Below are positions 1 to 4,817 of a stretch of 8,624 nt of DNA, in pieces. The notes below the pieces were generated by a model, which worked only from the letters and a program-made list of their open reading frames with translations, did not search any database and had not been told where the DNA came from. The position numbers and the translations under genes are program-made. Each line of letters opens with the position of its first letter. The stretch's first letter is position 1. This DNA is from Desulfobulbaceae bacterium (lineage in GTDB: Bacteria; Desulfobacterota; Desulfobulbia; Desulfobulbales; Desulfocapsaceae), in assembly GCA_030632405.1 (NCBI GenBank), contig DAOVUU010000078.1, forward strand, positions 1 to 8,624. Direction: 5' to 3'.

Positions 1-677
1 ACGGAGGCAAAGCACTACTGCAAATCAACTATGACCATGATCTGATCGAAACACTGCAAATGTCAGGGCAGGTCCCGCTGCCCCCTTATATAACAAGAAA
101 AAACGGCTGTACTCCAGAAGATATTACCCGATATCAGACGGTATATGCCAGTGAAACAGGAGCTGTAGCCGCGCCAACTGCAGGCCTCCACTTCACCAGA
201 GAACTCCTGGGGAAAATTGAACAACAGGGTACACTGACGGGCCATATTACTCTGCACGTAGGTTATGGAACATTTGCTCCGGTAAGGGTTAAAAAAATAA
301 CCGAACACAAAATACATGAAGAGTATATTAATATACCCGAGGAGACAGTGAAAAAAATAGATGCGACAAAGAAGCGGGGGGGACGTATCTGGGCGGTTGG
401 CACTACCACAGTAAGGGCATTGGAATTTGGAGCACAAAAAGATGGGCGTCTGACCACAATGGAGGGATGGTGCGACTTATATATCTACCCCGGGTTCACC
501 TTTCGAGTCATAGATAACCTGATCACGAACTTTCACCTGCCGGATTCGTCACTTATGTTCCTGGTCTCAGCCCTCTGCGGCAGAAAAACCCTCCTCAATT
601 GCTATGAGGAAGCAATCCGGGAGGGATATCGATTTTTCTCTTATGGGGATGCTATGGCTGTCGTCAGAACTCCGTAA
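1..677 (+). CDS. queA: QueA, S-adenosylmethionine:tRNA ribosyltransferase-isomerase (5' truncated by window edge)
   Basis: QueA transfers and isomerises the ribosyl part of S-adenosylmethionine onto 7-aminomethyl-7-deazaguanine at tRNA position 34, making epoxyqueuosine in the cytoplasm. The reading frame is open from base 3 (first full codon) and ends at TAA 675-677, giving about 224 visible residues. The family is usually about 340-360 residues, so roughly the first third lies outside the window. The ATG at base 60 is internal: family-like sequence (GGKALLQINYDHDLIETL) precedes it in frame. Recognisable QueA blocks follow in order: VPLPPYI, YQTVYA, GAVAAPTAGLHFT, HVGYGTFAPVR, HEEYINIP, GTTTVRALE, and DNLITNFHLPDSSLMFLVSAL. 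The 3' end faces the fmdB-like gene with only 7 bases between the stop codons and no visible terminator. Identification is secure. Confidence 0.97.
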   Translation, partial: GGKALLQINYDHDLIETLQMSGQVPLPPYITRKNGCTPEDITRYQTVYASETGAVAAPTAGLHFTRELLGKIEQQGTLTGHITLHVGYGTFAPVRVKKITEHKIHEEYINIPEETVKKIDATKKRGGRIWAVGTTTVRALEFGAQKDGRLTTMEGWCDLYIYPGFTFRVIDNLITNFHLPDSSLMFLVSALCGRKTLLNCYEEAIREGYRFFSYGDAMAVVRTP

Positions 678-684
678 ACAGAGG

Positions 685-972
685 TCAACTTGTTGCAGCA
701 GTAGCGGGGCAACCGGCTCCGGTCTGACACGGAGGTGCTGCGGGGGTAGCGGGAGATGCAGGCTTAGCAGGCTTATTGTCTGCACTTTTTGAGACACTTG
801 AGTATCCGTCAGAGTACCAACCGCCACCTTTTAACTGAAAAGAACTCATTGACATCAGTTTTTTTACCGGCGCGTTACATTCGGGACAATTCGAAAGCGG
901 AGCATCAGTCATCCGCTGTTGTACTTCAAGCACCTTTTTACATTCTTTGCATTCATACTCGTAAACTGGCAT
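685..972 (-). CDS. FmdB-family zinc-ribbon protein
   Basis: A 95-residue small protein of the FmdB / CxxC_CXXC_SSSS regulatory zinc-ribbon family. Residues 1-57 are the family core: the start MPVYEYECKEC, two CxxC knuckles (C8/C11 and C29/C32) expected to hold one zinc, and the GGGWYSDGY signature near residues 49-57. Members are often called putative regulators, but a biochemical role is not established. Residues 62-95 form a low-complexity Pro/Ala/Ser tail that carries an extra Cys pair (C82 and C88, CQTGAGC). The start ATG (970-972) is supported by GGTGGAGAG a few bases upstream on the minus strand. The gene is convergent with queA and lies 223 bases downstream of gabT on the same strand, with its own promoter candidate in that gap. 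The family call is secure; the function is unknown. Confidence 0.9.
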   Translation of the reverse strand: MPVYEYECKECKKVLEVQQRMTDAPLSNCPECNAPVKKLMSMSSFQLKGGGWYSDGYSSVSKSADNKPAKPASPATPAAPPCQTGAGCPATAATS

Positions 973-1004
973 TTCTCTCCACCTATCACAGCTGACAAAC
1001 CATC

Positions 1005-1034
1005 AGCATAAAAAATAACAGAACCACAGCTCAA
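1005..1034 (-). promoter_or_regulatory. Candidate sigma-70 promoter for the fmdB-like gene
   Basis: On the minus strand TTGAGC (1029-1034) is followed after 18 bases by TATGCT (1005-1010), each matching four of six consensus positions. The predicted transcript would start about 25 bases before the ATG at 972. It would contain a short GCTGA/TCAGC stem (991-1007) if initiation is slightly earlier. This is a consensus match only; the spacing is acceptable but the -10 is weak. Confidence 0.3.
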
Positions 1035-1035
1035 T

Positions 1036-1072
1036 TTCCAATTTGAGGATTAAGCCGTTCTCCAAACTGGAA
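1036..1072 (-). other. Hairpin between gabT and the fmdB-like gene
   Basis: On the minus strand the arms at 1060-1072 and 1036-1047 pair over about 12 positions (TTCCAGTTTGGAG with CTCAAATTGGAA), with one G-U pair, one bulged G and a 12-base loop. No T-run follows directly; the nearest T-rich stretch (TTATTTTTTA) is about 20 bases downstream. It could stabilise or end the gabT transcript, or be a 5' structure of an fmdB transcript. It is not a classical intrinsic terminator. Confidence 0.4.
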
Positions 1073-1195
1073 GCTAACTTAATTCTCCTTTATCCTTCTG
1101 TCAATATCCTAAAAAGACCGTGACAAAAAAACCTGCCTCGAGAATTATCGACAAACATGTCCACTCCTCTGTGATGACCGGAACATACACCCCCG

Positions 1196-2500
1196 CTATA
1201 ATGTGGCCAACCCATCTCCAACAATTGCCATCCCCTTCTCCAACTCTTCATCAGTTATCACCAAAGGCATGAGAAACCGGATTACATTGCCGTAGGTTCC
1301 GCAGGCAAGAATAAGGAGGCCTCTGTCAAATGCGTATTTTACAATTTCCCGTGCCTTGTCAGCTGCAGGTTTTTTTGTTTTTCTATCGGAGACAAGCTCA
1401 ATGGCAATCATAGGGCCAACACCTCGTACGTCACCGATGATGTCGTACTTCTCCCTATATCCTTCAAGTCTTTTGCGCAACGTCTCCCCCAGTACTTTCG
1501 CTTTTTCAAGCAGGTTTTCCGTTTCGAAAATATCAAATACTGCAAGAGCTGCTTCGCAGGCCAGAGGATTACCATTGTAGGTCCCGCCAATACCTGATGG
1601 GTGTACAGCATCCATGATCTCTTTTTTGCCAACAACTGCACTAAGCGGCATACCAGCGGCCAGGCTCTTAGCCACAGTGGTAATATCCGCTTCAACTCCG
1701 TAATAATCCATACCAAACATATGGCCGGTCCGGCCAATCCCGGTCTGAATTTCATCTGCAATCATCAAGACATTATTTTTTTCACAGAGAGCTTTCAATC
1801 TCTTGAAATAACCCTTGGGAGGTGCAATAAAACCGCCCTCACCCTGAATCGGTTCAACAATAATGGCAGCTGTTTGTTCTGCAGAAACATTACTGATAAA
1901 AAATTCTTCCAGATGATCAGCACATTTCAGGTCACATGAGGGATATTCAGCTCCAAAAGGACAGCGATAACAATCGGCATTGGGCATACGATACACTTCA
2001 GGTGCAAAAGGTCCCAAACCATGCTTATATGGTTTCACCTTTGAGGTCAGAGTCATGCCCATCAAAGTTCTACCGTGAAAAGCACTTTCAAAGGCTATAA
2101 TCCCCTGCTTCTGGGTATAATAACGGGCAATCTTTACCGCATTTTCAACAGCCTCAGCACCACTATTGGCAAACATAACGGATTTGACGGAATCTCCAGG
2201 AACAGCATCACACAATTTTTCGGCAAGTTTTACCGGGGATTCGTAGGGAGCTACCATAAAACAGGTGTGGGTGAATTTTTCCGCCTGCTCCTGTATTGCT
2301 TTCACCACCTTTGGATGTGAATGTCCCACATTCATCACTGCAATGCCGCCGGCAAAATCGATATATTCATTCCCCTCAACATCGACCAGCACTGCCCCTC
2401 TGCCATGGGAAATATATCTGTCGGTTCCACTGACATTCCCTTTGGCAATAACTTTATTTCGACTCTCATGTAGGGCTGCGTTTGTCTTTTTAGATACCAT
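1196..2500 (-). CDS. gabT: GabT-like class III PLP aminotransferase (4-aminobutyrate aminotransferase)
   Basis: Likely moves the amino group of 4-aminobutyrate to 2-oxoglutarate, giving succinate semialdehyde and glutamate. The start used here (ATG 2498-2500) gives 434 residues and has AGGGGGAA (2506-2513) as Shine-Dalgarno; a longer in-frame start at 2575 is disfavoured (see findings). With this numbering, family blocks run in order: DVEGNEYIDFAGGIAVMNVG, FANSGAEAVENAVKIAR, AFHGRTLMGMTLT, IIVEPIQGEGG, IADEIQTGIGRTG (Asp249 to the PLP nitrogen), TTVAKSLAAGMPL (Lys278, Schiff base), GGTYNGNPLACEAAL, and GDVRGVGPMIAIEL. A Cys-rich stretch (CYRCPFGAEYPSCDLKC, around 177-193) is seen in some bacterial and archaeal GabT proteins. 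No gabD is nearby, so beta-alanine, 5-aminovalerate or another omega-amine remains possible. The upstream sigma-54 activator and promoter suggest inducible control. Confidence 0.9.
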   Translation of the reverse strand: MVSKKTNAALHESRNKVIAKGNVSGTDRYISHGRGAVLVDVEGNEYIDFAGGIAVMNVGHSHPKVVKAIQEQAEKFTHTCFMVAPYESPVKLAEKLCDAVPGDSVKSVMFANSGAEAVENAVKIARYYTQKQGIIAFESAFHGRTLMGMTLTSKVKPYKHGLGPFAPEVYRMPNADCYRCPFGAEYPSCDLKCADHLEEFFISNVSAEQTAAIIVEPIQGEGGFIAPPKGYFKRLKALCEKNNVLMIADEIQTGIGRTGHMFGMDYYGVEADITTVAKSLAAGMPLSAVVGKKEIMDAVHPSGIGGTYNGNPLACEAALAVFDIFETENLLEKAKVLGETLRKRLEGYREKYDIIGDVRGVGPMIAIELVSDRKTKKPAADKAREIVKYAFDRGLLILACGTYGNVIRFLMPLVITDEELEKGMAIVGDGLATL

Positions 2501-2505
2501 TTTAT

Positions 2506-2513
2506 TTCCCCCT
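2506..2513 (-). promoter_or_regulatory. Shine-Dalgarno that decides the gabT start
   Basis: AGGGGGAA on the minus strand ends five bases before the ATG at 2498-2500. The in-frame ATG at 2575 has no comparable site and sits within about 2 bases of the predicted sigma-54 transcription start, so it would have almost no leader. The 25 extra residues it would add are acidic and unlike the GabT N-terminus, which here begins at MVSKKTNAALHESR. Confidence 0.75.
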
Positions 2514-2587
2514 GATGCTAATTTATCAATTACTTCATCCTCTTCTCCCACTCTTTTCTGGAGAAAGTCATGCAATCAAGAAGGAAC

Positions 2588-2603
2588 TACAAAAGGTATG
2601 CCA
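2588..2603 (-). promoter_or_regulatory. Candidate sigma-54 (-24/-12) promoter for gabT
   Basis: The minus strand reads TGGCATACCTTTTGTA, against the family consensus TGGCAC-RNNNN-TTGCA. The -24 GG is intact and followed at exactly 10 bases by GT in place of the -12 GC. Transcription would begin near 2577, leaving a 77-base leader before the gabT ATG at 2500. The gene immediately upstream encodes a sigma-54 activator, which makes a promoter of this class expected. The single weak point is the T at the normally conserved -12 C. Confidence 0.55.
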
Positions 2604-2676
2604 TATAACATACAACCTTGCATTGTCCTATATTTTCAAAACCTTATGGAATACAGACTGGAGATATCACAACTGG

Positions 2677-2700
2677 TTTTGATCCATTTTCAAATCAAAA
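2677..2700. promoter_or_regulatory. Dyad A, candidate upstream activating sequence
   Basis: A perfect 7-base inverted repeat, TTTTGAT-N10-ATCAAAA. Its centre is about 111 bases upstream of the predicted gabT transcription start, within the usual range for binding sites of sigma-54 activators. It shares arms, spacing and part of the spacer (CCAT) with dyad B 55 bases away. Confidence 0.5.
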
Positions 2701-2733
2701 ATCTGTTTGTCCCCGAACAACAAGTAGTTACCG

Positions 2734-2753
2734 TTGATCCATATTTGTATCAA
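2734..2753. promoter_or_regulatory. Dyad B, candidate upstream activating sequence
   Basis: TTGAT-N10-ATCAA, a perfect 5-base inverted repeat with the same 10-base spacing as dyad A, the spacer also starting CCAT. Its centre is about 166 bases upstream of the predicted gabT start and 55 bases (about five helical turns) from dyad A, so both would lie on a similar face of the DNA. Confidence 0.5.
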
Positions 2754-2798
2754 TGCAAGAAGGCGATCAGGAACTAGTGGTTTTTTTTCAGGGATATC

Positions 2799-2815
2799 AA
2801 TACAAAGAATGTATT
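2799..2815. promoter_or_regulatory. AT-rich dyad AATACA-N5-TGTATT
   Basis: A perfect 6-base inverted repeat with a 5-base spacer. A further AATACAT copy follows at 2831-2837, forming a second, looser pairing with ATGTATT (2809-2815). It is unlike the TTGAT dyads and may be a site for a different DNA-binding protein. AT-rich sequence makes chance palindromes common, so this is tentative. Confidence 0.3.
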
Positions 2816-2876
2816 ATCATATAGATACACAATACATATTCAGCATCAACTACATAAGAGAAGGAGGTGTGATCTG

Positions 2877-2906
2877 ATGGCAACGTATAAGAAAACAAAA
2901 ATTTGA
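2877..2906 (+). CDS. 9-codon mini-ORF with a strong Shine-Dalgarno (unknown)
   Basis: ATG at 2877 opens nine codons (MATYKKTKI) and ends at TGA 2904-2906. AAGGAGG at 2861-2867 lies nine bases before the ATG. The stretch AAGGAGGTGTGATC is close to the exact complement of the 16S rRNA 3' end, a far better ribosome site than those of several full genes here. The peptide is basic and resembles nothing I recognise. It points towards the convergent 3' end of the activator gene, and its stop codon overlaps dyad C. It may be a leader peptide, the remnant of a lost gene, or chance. Confidence 0.25.
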   Translation: MATYKKTKI

Positions 2907-2923
2907 TTCACTAGAGGATCAAA
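2902..2923. promoter_or_regulatory. Dyad C, third TTTGAT-N10-ATCAAA copy
   Basis: Arms TTTGAT (2902-2907) and ATCAAA (2918-2923) with a 10-base spacer, matching dyads A and B in arm sequence and spacing. It begins 3 bases past the activator stop codon and, read on the minus strand, is followed by TTTTTG. A weak terminator of the activator gene is therefore a second reading. The repetition of the same arms and spacing elsewhere favours a protein-binding site. Confidence 0.4.
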
Positions 2924-2926
2924 CTT

Positions 2927-4351
2927 TTAAAGATCATATTTTTTCAGTTTTCTTACCACAGAAGGTTGGCTGATGTTAAGATATTCTGCAATTTGACGGG
3001 TGGTTCGACAGTTTTTCTTTGCCCTGAGCAGGAGTTGTCTCTCAACCTGATTAAGCGCGGTAGTGAGATCAGTCGGCCGGGTTCCTCCCCCCTCTGGATC
3101 CGATGACAATTCACCAGAAGGGTTTCCATCAACAGCAGCCAAAATGTAACCGTCGATACCATCATCATCGCTGAGTACGACAGCATTTTCCAGAATATTC
3201 TTGAGTTCCCTGATATTACCGGGAAAAGAGTAGTTCTGCAAAGAGGACATGGCTGTTGAGCCAACCATCTTCATAGTGTCATACTTCTTGTTGTATTTCT
3301 CTAAATAGAACCTGACAAGACCGGGAATATCATCTATCCGGTCACAAAGAGAGGGGATATCCAGTGTAAAACTGCTGAGCCTGTAATAGAGATCTTCTCG
3401 AAACAGGTTCTTTCTCACACGTTCAAGAAGATCCCTGTTGGTCGCCGCAATGGTTATACATTCGACCTGGATAATTTTAGTTCCACCCACTCTTCGAAAC
3501 TGCTTGTCATCGAGATATTTAAGTAGTTTGGTCTGCAGATTTATAGACATATCGCCTATCTCATCTAGAAAAAGAGTTCCCCCCTGGGCCAATTCAAAGA
3601 GCCCTGCCTTCCCCTTTTCACTCGCCCCGGTAAAAGCACCTTTCTCATAACCAAAAAGTTCTGCTTCAAGAAGGTTTTCCGGAAGAGCAGCGCAATTGAG
3701 CTCAATAAATGGATTGTTCTTTCTGGTGCTGTTTTTGTGAATGACTTTGGCGAGAAGCCCTTTACCTGTACCGGAAGCTCCGGTGATAAGAATATTTGTC
3801 GCACCAAGATGAGAAAGTTTCAGGGACATCTGCAGAATTTGCTGCATTTTATTGCTATCGGCGATAATTGTATGACGTTCCAGTTCGAGCAGAGAGAGAC
3901 CCGTCAATTTCTCTCTGTATTTTTCATTTACCTTTTGACTCTGTTTATACTGTTTCTGCAGCTTATCCAGCTCTGTCATGTCCCTTTCGTTAACCACTAC
4001 AAGCTGGATGTTGCCCTCATCATCAAAAGTTGGTGTAGCCGTTAAAAGGAGAAGTCTATCTGTTTTATTAACATGTTGCAGAATCGTCTCCCGGTCACCT
4101 GTCTCAAGCACCAGAGTTGTTACAGACTTATCAAATACATTTTTTTCCAGTAGGCTCTTTACATCAAAACCTATAACCTCTTCAGCCTGAATACCATTCA
4201 GCCTCTCAGAAGCCTTGTTAATGGTGACAACAATCCCTTTTCCGTCACAGACCCAGATACCGTCTGACGATGAGTCGATAATTGTTTCCAGTCGATGAAT
4301 CAGTTCAGCGTTTGAACCGGACAAAATCATTCTATTTTCAATATTTTTCAT
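2927..4351 (-). CDS. Sigma-54-dependent transcriptional activator (PAS-AAA+-Fis HTH)
   Basis: A 474-residue enhancer-binding protein that uses ATP to open sigma-54 promoters. Residues about 16-125 form a PAS sensor domain (IDSSSDGIWVCDGKG, NKASERLNGI), and about 125-155 is a charged linker likely to be coiled coil. Residues about 160-390 are the AAA+ domain: Walker A GASGTGKG (191-198), the sigma-54-contacting GAFTGA loop (238-243), Walker B TLFLDEIGD (259-267), AATNRD (302-307), and the FPGNIREL block (376-383). A Fis-type helix-turn-helix fills about 446-470. There is no receiver domain, so the signal is probably a small ligand bound by PAS rather than a phosphoryl group. The start ATG (4349-4351) has GGTGA just upstream. 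It sits directly upstream of gabT in the same direction, a layout resembling RocR-type control of amino-acid catabolism. The gabT link is inference. Confidence 0.93.
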   Translation of the reverse strand: MKNIENRMILSGSNAELIHRLETIIDSSSDGIWVCDGKGIVVTINKASERLNGIQAEEVIGFDVKSLLEKNVFDKSVTTLVLETGDRETILQHVNKTDRLLLLTATPTFDDEGNIQLVVVNERDMTELDKLQKQYKQSQKVNEKYREKLTGLSLLELERHTIIADSNKMQQILQMSLKLSHLGATNILITGASGTGKGLLAKVIHKNSTRKNNPFIELNCAALPENLLEAELFGYEKGAFTGASEKGKAGLFELAQGGTLFLDEIGDMSINLQTKLLKYLDDKQFRRVGGTKIIQVECITIAATNRDLLERVRKNLFREDLYYRLSSFTLDIPSLCDRIDDIPGLVRFYLEKYNKKYDTMKMVGSTAMSSLQNYSFPGNIRELKNILENAVVLSDDDGIDGYILAAVDGNPSGELSSDPEGGGTRPTDLTTALNQVERQLLLRAKKNCRTTRQIAEYLNISQPSVVRKLKKYDL

Positions 4352-4364
4352 TCATCACCATCAT

Positions 4365-4387
4365 AACAGTTTTAGTAAAATACTGTT
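4365..4387. promoter_or_regulatory. Palindrome just upstream of the activator start
   Basis: AACAGT (4365-4370) and ACTGTT (4382-4387) are perfect inverted arms, and between them lies TTTTAGTAAAA, itself a palindrome. The element ends 14 bases before the activator ATG, so a bound protein would block initiation or early elongation. Autoregulation by the activator is possible, but the arms do not match the TTGAT dyads near gabT. Confidence 0.35.
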
Positions 4388-4465
4388 TTACAGGACAAAT
4401 CCAGCATCCAATGCCAGGCACCATTTTCATAGCTCAGAGCAGGATTCAGATCGATTTCCATGATT

Positions 4466-4479
4466 TGTCACACATGACA
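4466..4479. promoter_or_regulatory. Palindrome TGTCA-N4-TGACA
   Basis: A perfect 5-base inverted repeat with a CACA spacer, extended by T at both ends, about 115 bases upstream of the activator start. The form suits a dimeric helix-turn-helix regulator. No second copy was seen, so the call is weak. Confidence 0.25.
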
Positions 4480-4654
4480 TAGTCTTCAGCATAATACCTC
4501 AAGCTTTCCCCAGGTAGTATTGCATAATCGTACTTGGAATTTGTGGAAAAAGCTCTTTAATGCCCCGAATAATCCCAATTTGCTCTCTCGGAAAAGTAAC
4601 AGCCAGATCCACTTCAGCTACGATTACAATCTCTGACTCTGATTCTTGGCATTG

Positions 4655-4672
4655 CTCCCTGTTTTCGGGGAA
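4655..4672. promoter_or_regulatory. hip operator copy, distal (CCC-N8-GGG)
   Basis: CTCCCTGTTTTCGGGGAA holds CCC (4657-4659) and GGG (4668-4670) eight bases apart, sharing CCCTGTT with the central copy. Its centre is 70 bases from that copy. It has the weakest outer arms of the three. Confidence 0.4.
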
Positions 4673-4719
4673 AATTTGATGTTTTTCTGGTAATCCGACT
4701 GTATTGATTCTTTTTTGCC

Positions 4720-4747
4720 CATATTTCCCTGTTAAGTGGGGAATATG
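4720..4747. promoter_or_regulatory. hip operator copy, central (best dyad)
   Basis: CATATTTCCC (4720-4729) and GGGGAATATG (4738-4747) are 10-base inverted arms with one mismatch and an 8-base spacer. Known HipB operators of E. coli hipBA have the form TATCC-N8-GGATA, so the 8-base spacing and the CC/GG inner arms fit binding by a HipB dimer. It lies just upstream of the promoter candidate. Confidence 0.6.
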
Positions 4748-4775
4748 TTGCTTTTTTCTTGTCCACGGTTAGGAT
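4748..4775 (+). promoter_or_regulatory. Candidate sigma-70 promoter for hipBST
   Basis: TTGCTT (4748-4753) is followed after 16 bases by TAGGAT (4770-4775). Both matches are partial. The position between the central and proximal operators is where a HipB-repressed promoter would be expected; the sequence alone is weak support. Confidence 0.3.
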
Positions 4776-4788
4776 TCAATAGAGAAAG

Positions 4789-4815
4789 CATATTTCCCCC
4801 ATTAAACAGGGCAGT
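4789..4815. promoter_or_regulatory. hip operator copy, proximal, next to the hipB start
   Basis: CCC (4798-4800) and GGG (4809-4811) are eight bases apart. Read on the minus strand it starts GCCCTGTTTAATGGGG, the same pattern as the central copy in reverse orientation. It includes CATATTTCCC, an exact copy of the central left arm. The AGGG that must serve as the hipB ribosome site is inside it, so a bound protein would cover the translation start region. Confidence 0.5.
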
Positions 4816-4817
4816 TT

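Larger units (their letters stand above)
2576..2926. other. 351-base regulatory gap between the sigma-54 activator and gabT
   Basis: No sizeable gene is visible on either strand. The stretch holds, from gabT outwards: the -24/-12 promoter candidate (2588-2603), dyads A (2677-2700) and B (2734-2753), an AATACA/TGTATT dyad (2799-2815), a mini-ORF with a strong ribosome site on the + strand (2861-2906), and dyad C (2902-2923) just past the activator stop codon. It is AT-rich. The layout is what one expects of an activator-controlled sigma-54 promoter with distant binding sites. Confidence 0.6.
4499..4768 (-). pseudogene. Stop-free frame without a start codon, possible gene remnant
   Basis: On the minus strand this frame runs 89 codons without a stop, from just after TAA (4769-4771) to TGA 4499-4501. 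It has no in-frame ATG before the last dozen codons; the only GTG would leave 36 residues. The last 45 residues look protein-like (SEIVIVAEVDLAVTF, then IIRGIKELFPQIPSTIMQ), with alternating hydrophobic and charged positions. The first half contains the hip operator repeats and looks less protein-like. It may be the 3' end of a gene cut off by arrival of the hip locus, or chance. I do not recognise a family. Confidence 0.2.
4352..4817. other. 466-base divergent intergenic region between the activator and hipB
   Basis: The two flanking genes diverge from here. The activator side holds two palindromes (4365-4387 and 4466-4479). The hip side holds three CCC-N8-GGG dyads (about 4655-4672, 4720-4747, 4789-4815) and a weak promoter candidate (4748-4775). 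Between and across these, the minus strand has a stop-free frame (4499-4768) without a start codon. No full gene with a plausible start and ribosome site is visible. Confidence 0.6.

Noticed and set aside
63..437. Minus-strand open frame opposite queA
   Set aside because: It lies wholly inside the queA coding sequence, lacks a family-like pattern and is Cys/Phe-rich as antisense frames often are.
1100..1195. Intrinsic terminator after gabT
   Set aside because: The minus strand has a TTTTTTT run near 1124-1130, but the only stem before it (TCGA pairing) has four pairs and is not adjacent to the run.
2751..2768. Second sigma-54 promoter (minus strand TGATCGCC...TTGCA)
   Set aside because: The -12 part fits, but the -24 GG is missing, which is normally essential.
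2265..2777. 170-codon + strand frame across the gabT 5' end and upstream gap
   Set aside because: It overlaps gabT coding sequence antisense, has no ribosome site at its start and its product shows no recognisable pattern.
2902..2923. Intrinsic terminator for the activator gene
   Set aside because: The 6-pair AT-rich stem with a 10-base loop is weak, and the same arms and spacing recur at 2677-2700 and 2734-2753, so a protein-binding site explains it better. A minor terminator role is not excluded.
4420..4445. Sigma-54 promoter for the activator gene (TGGCAT...GC)
   Set aside because: GG and GC are eight rather than ten bases apart, which breaks the strict spacing of this promoter class.
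4624..4722. 32-codon minus-strand ORF (MGKKESIQSDYQ...)
   Set aside because: Its ATG lies within the central hip operator, its ribosome site is weak and the product has no recognisable features.
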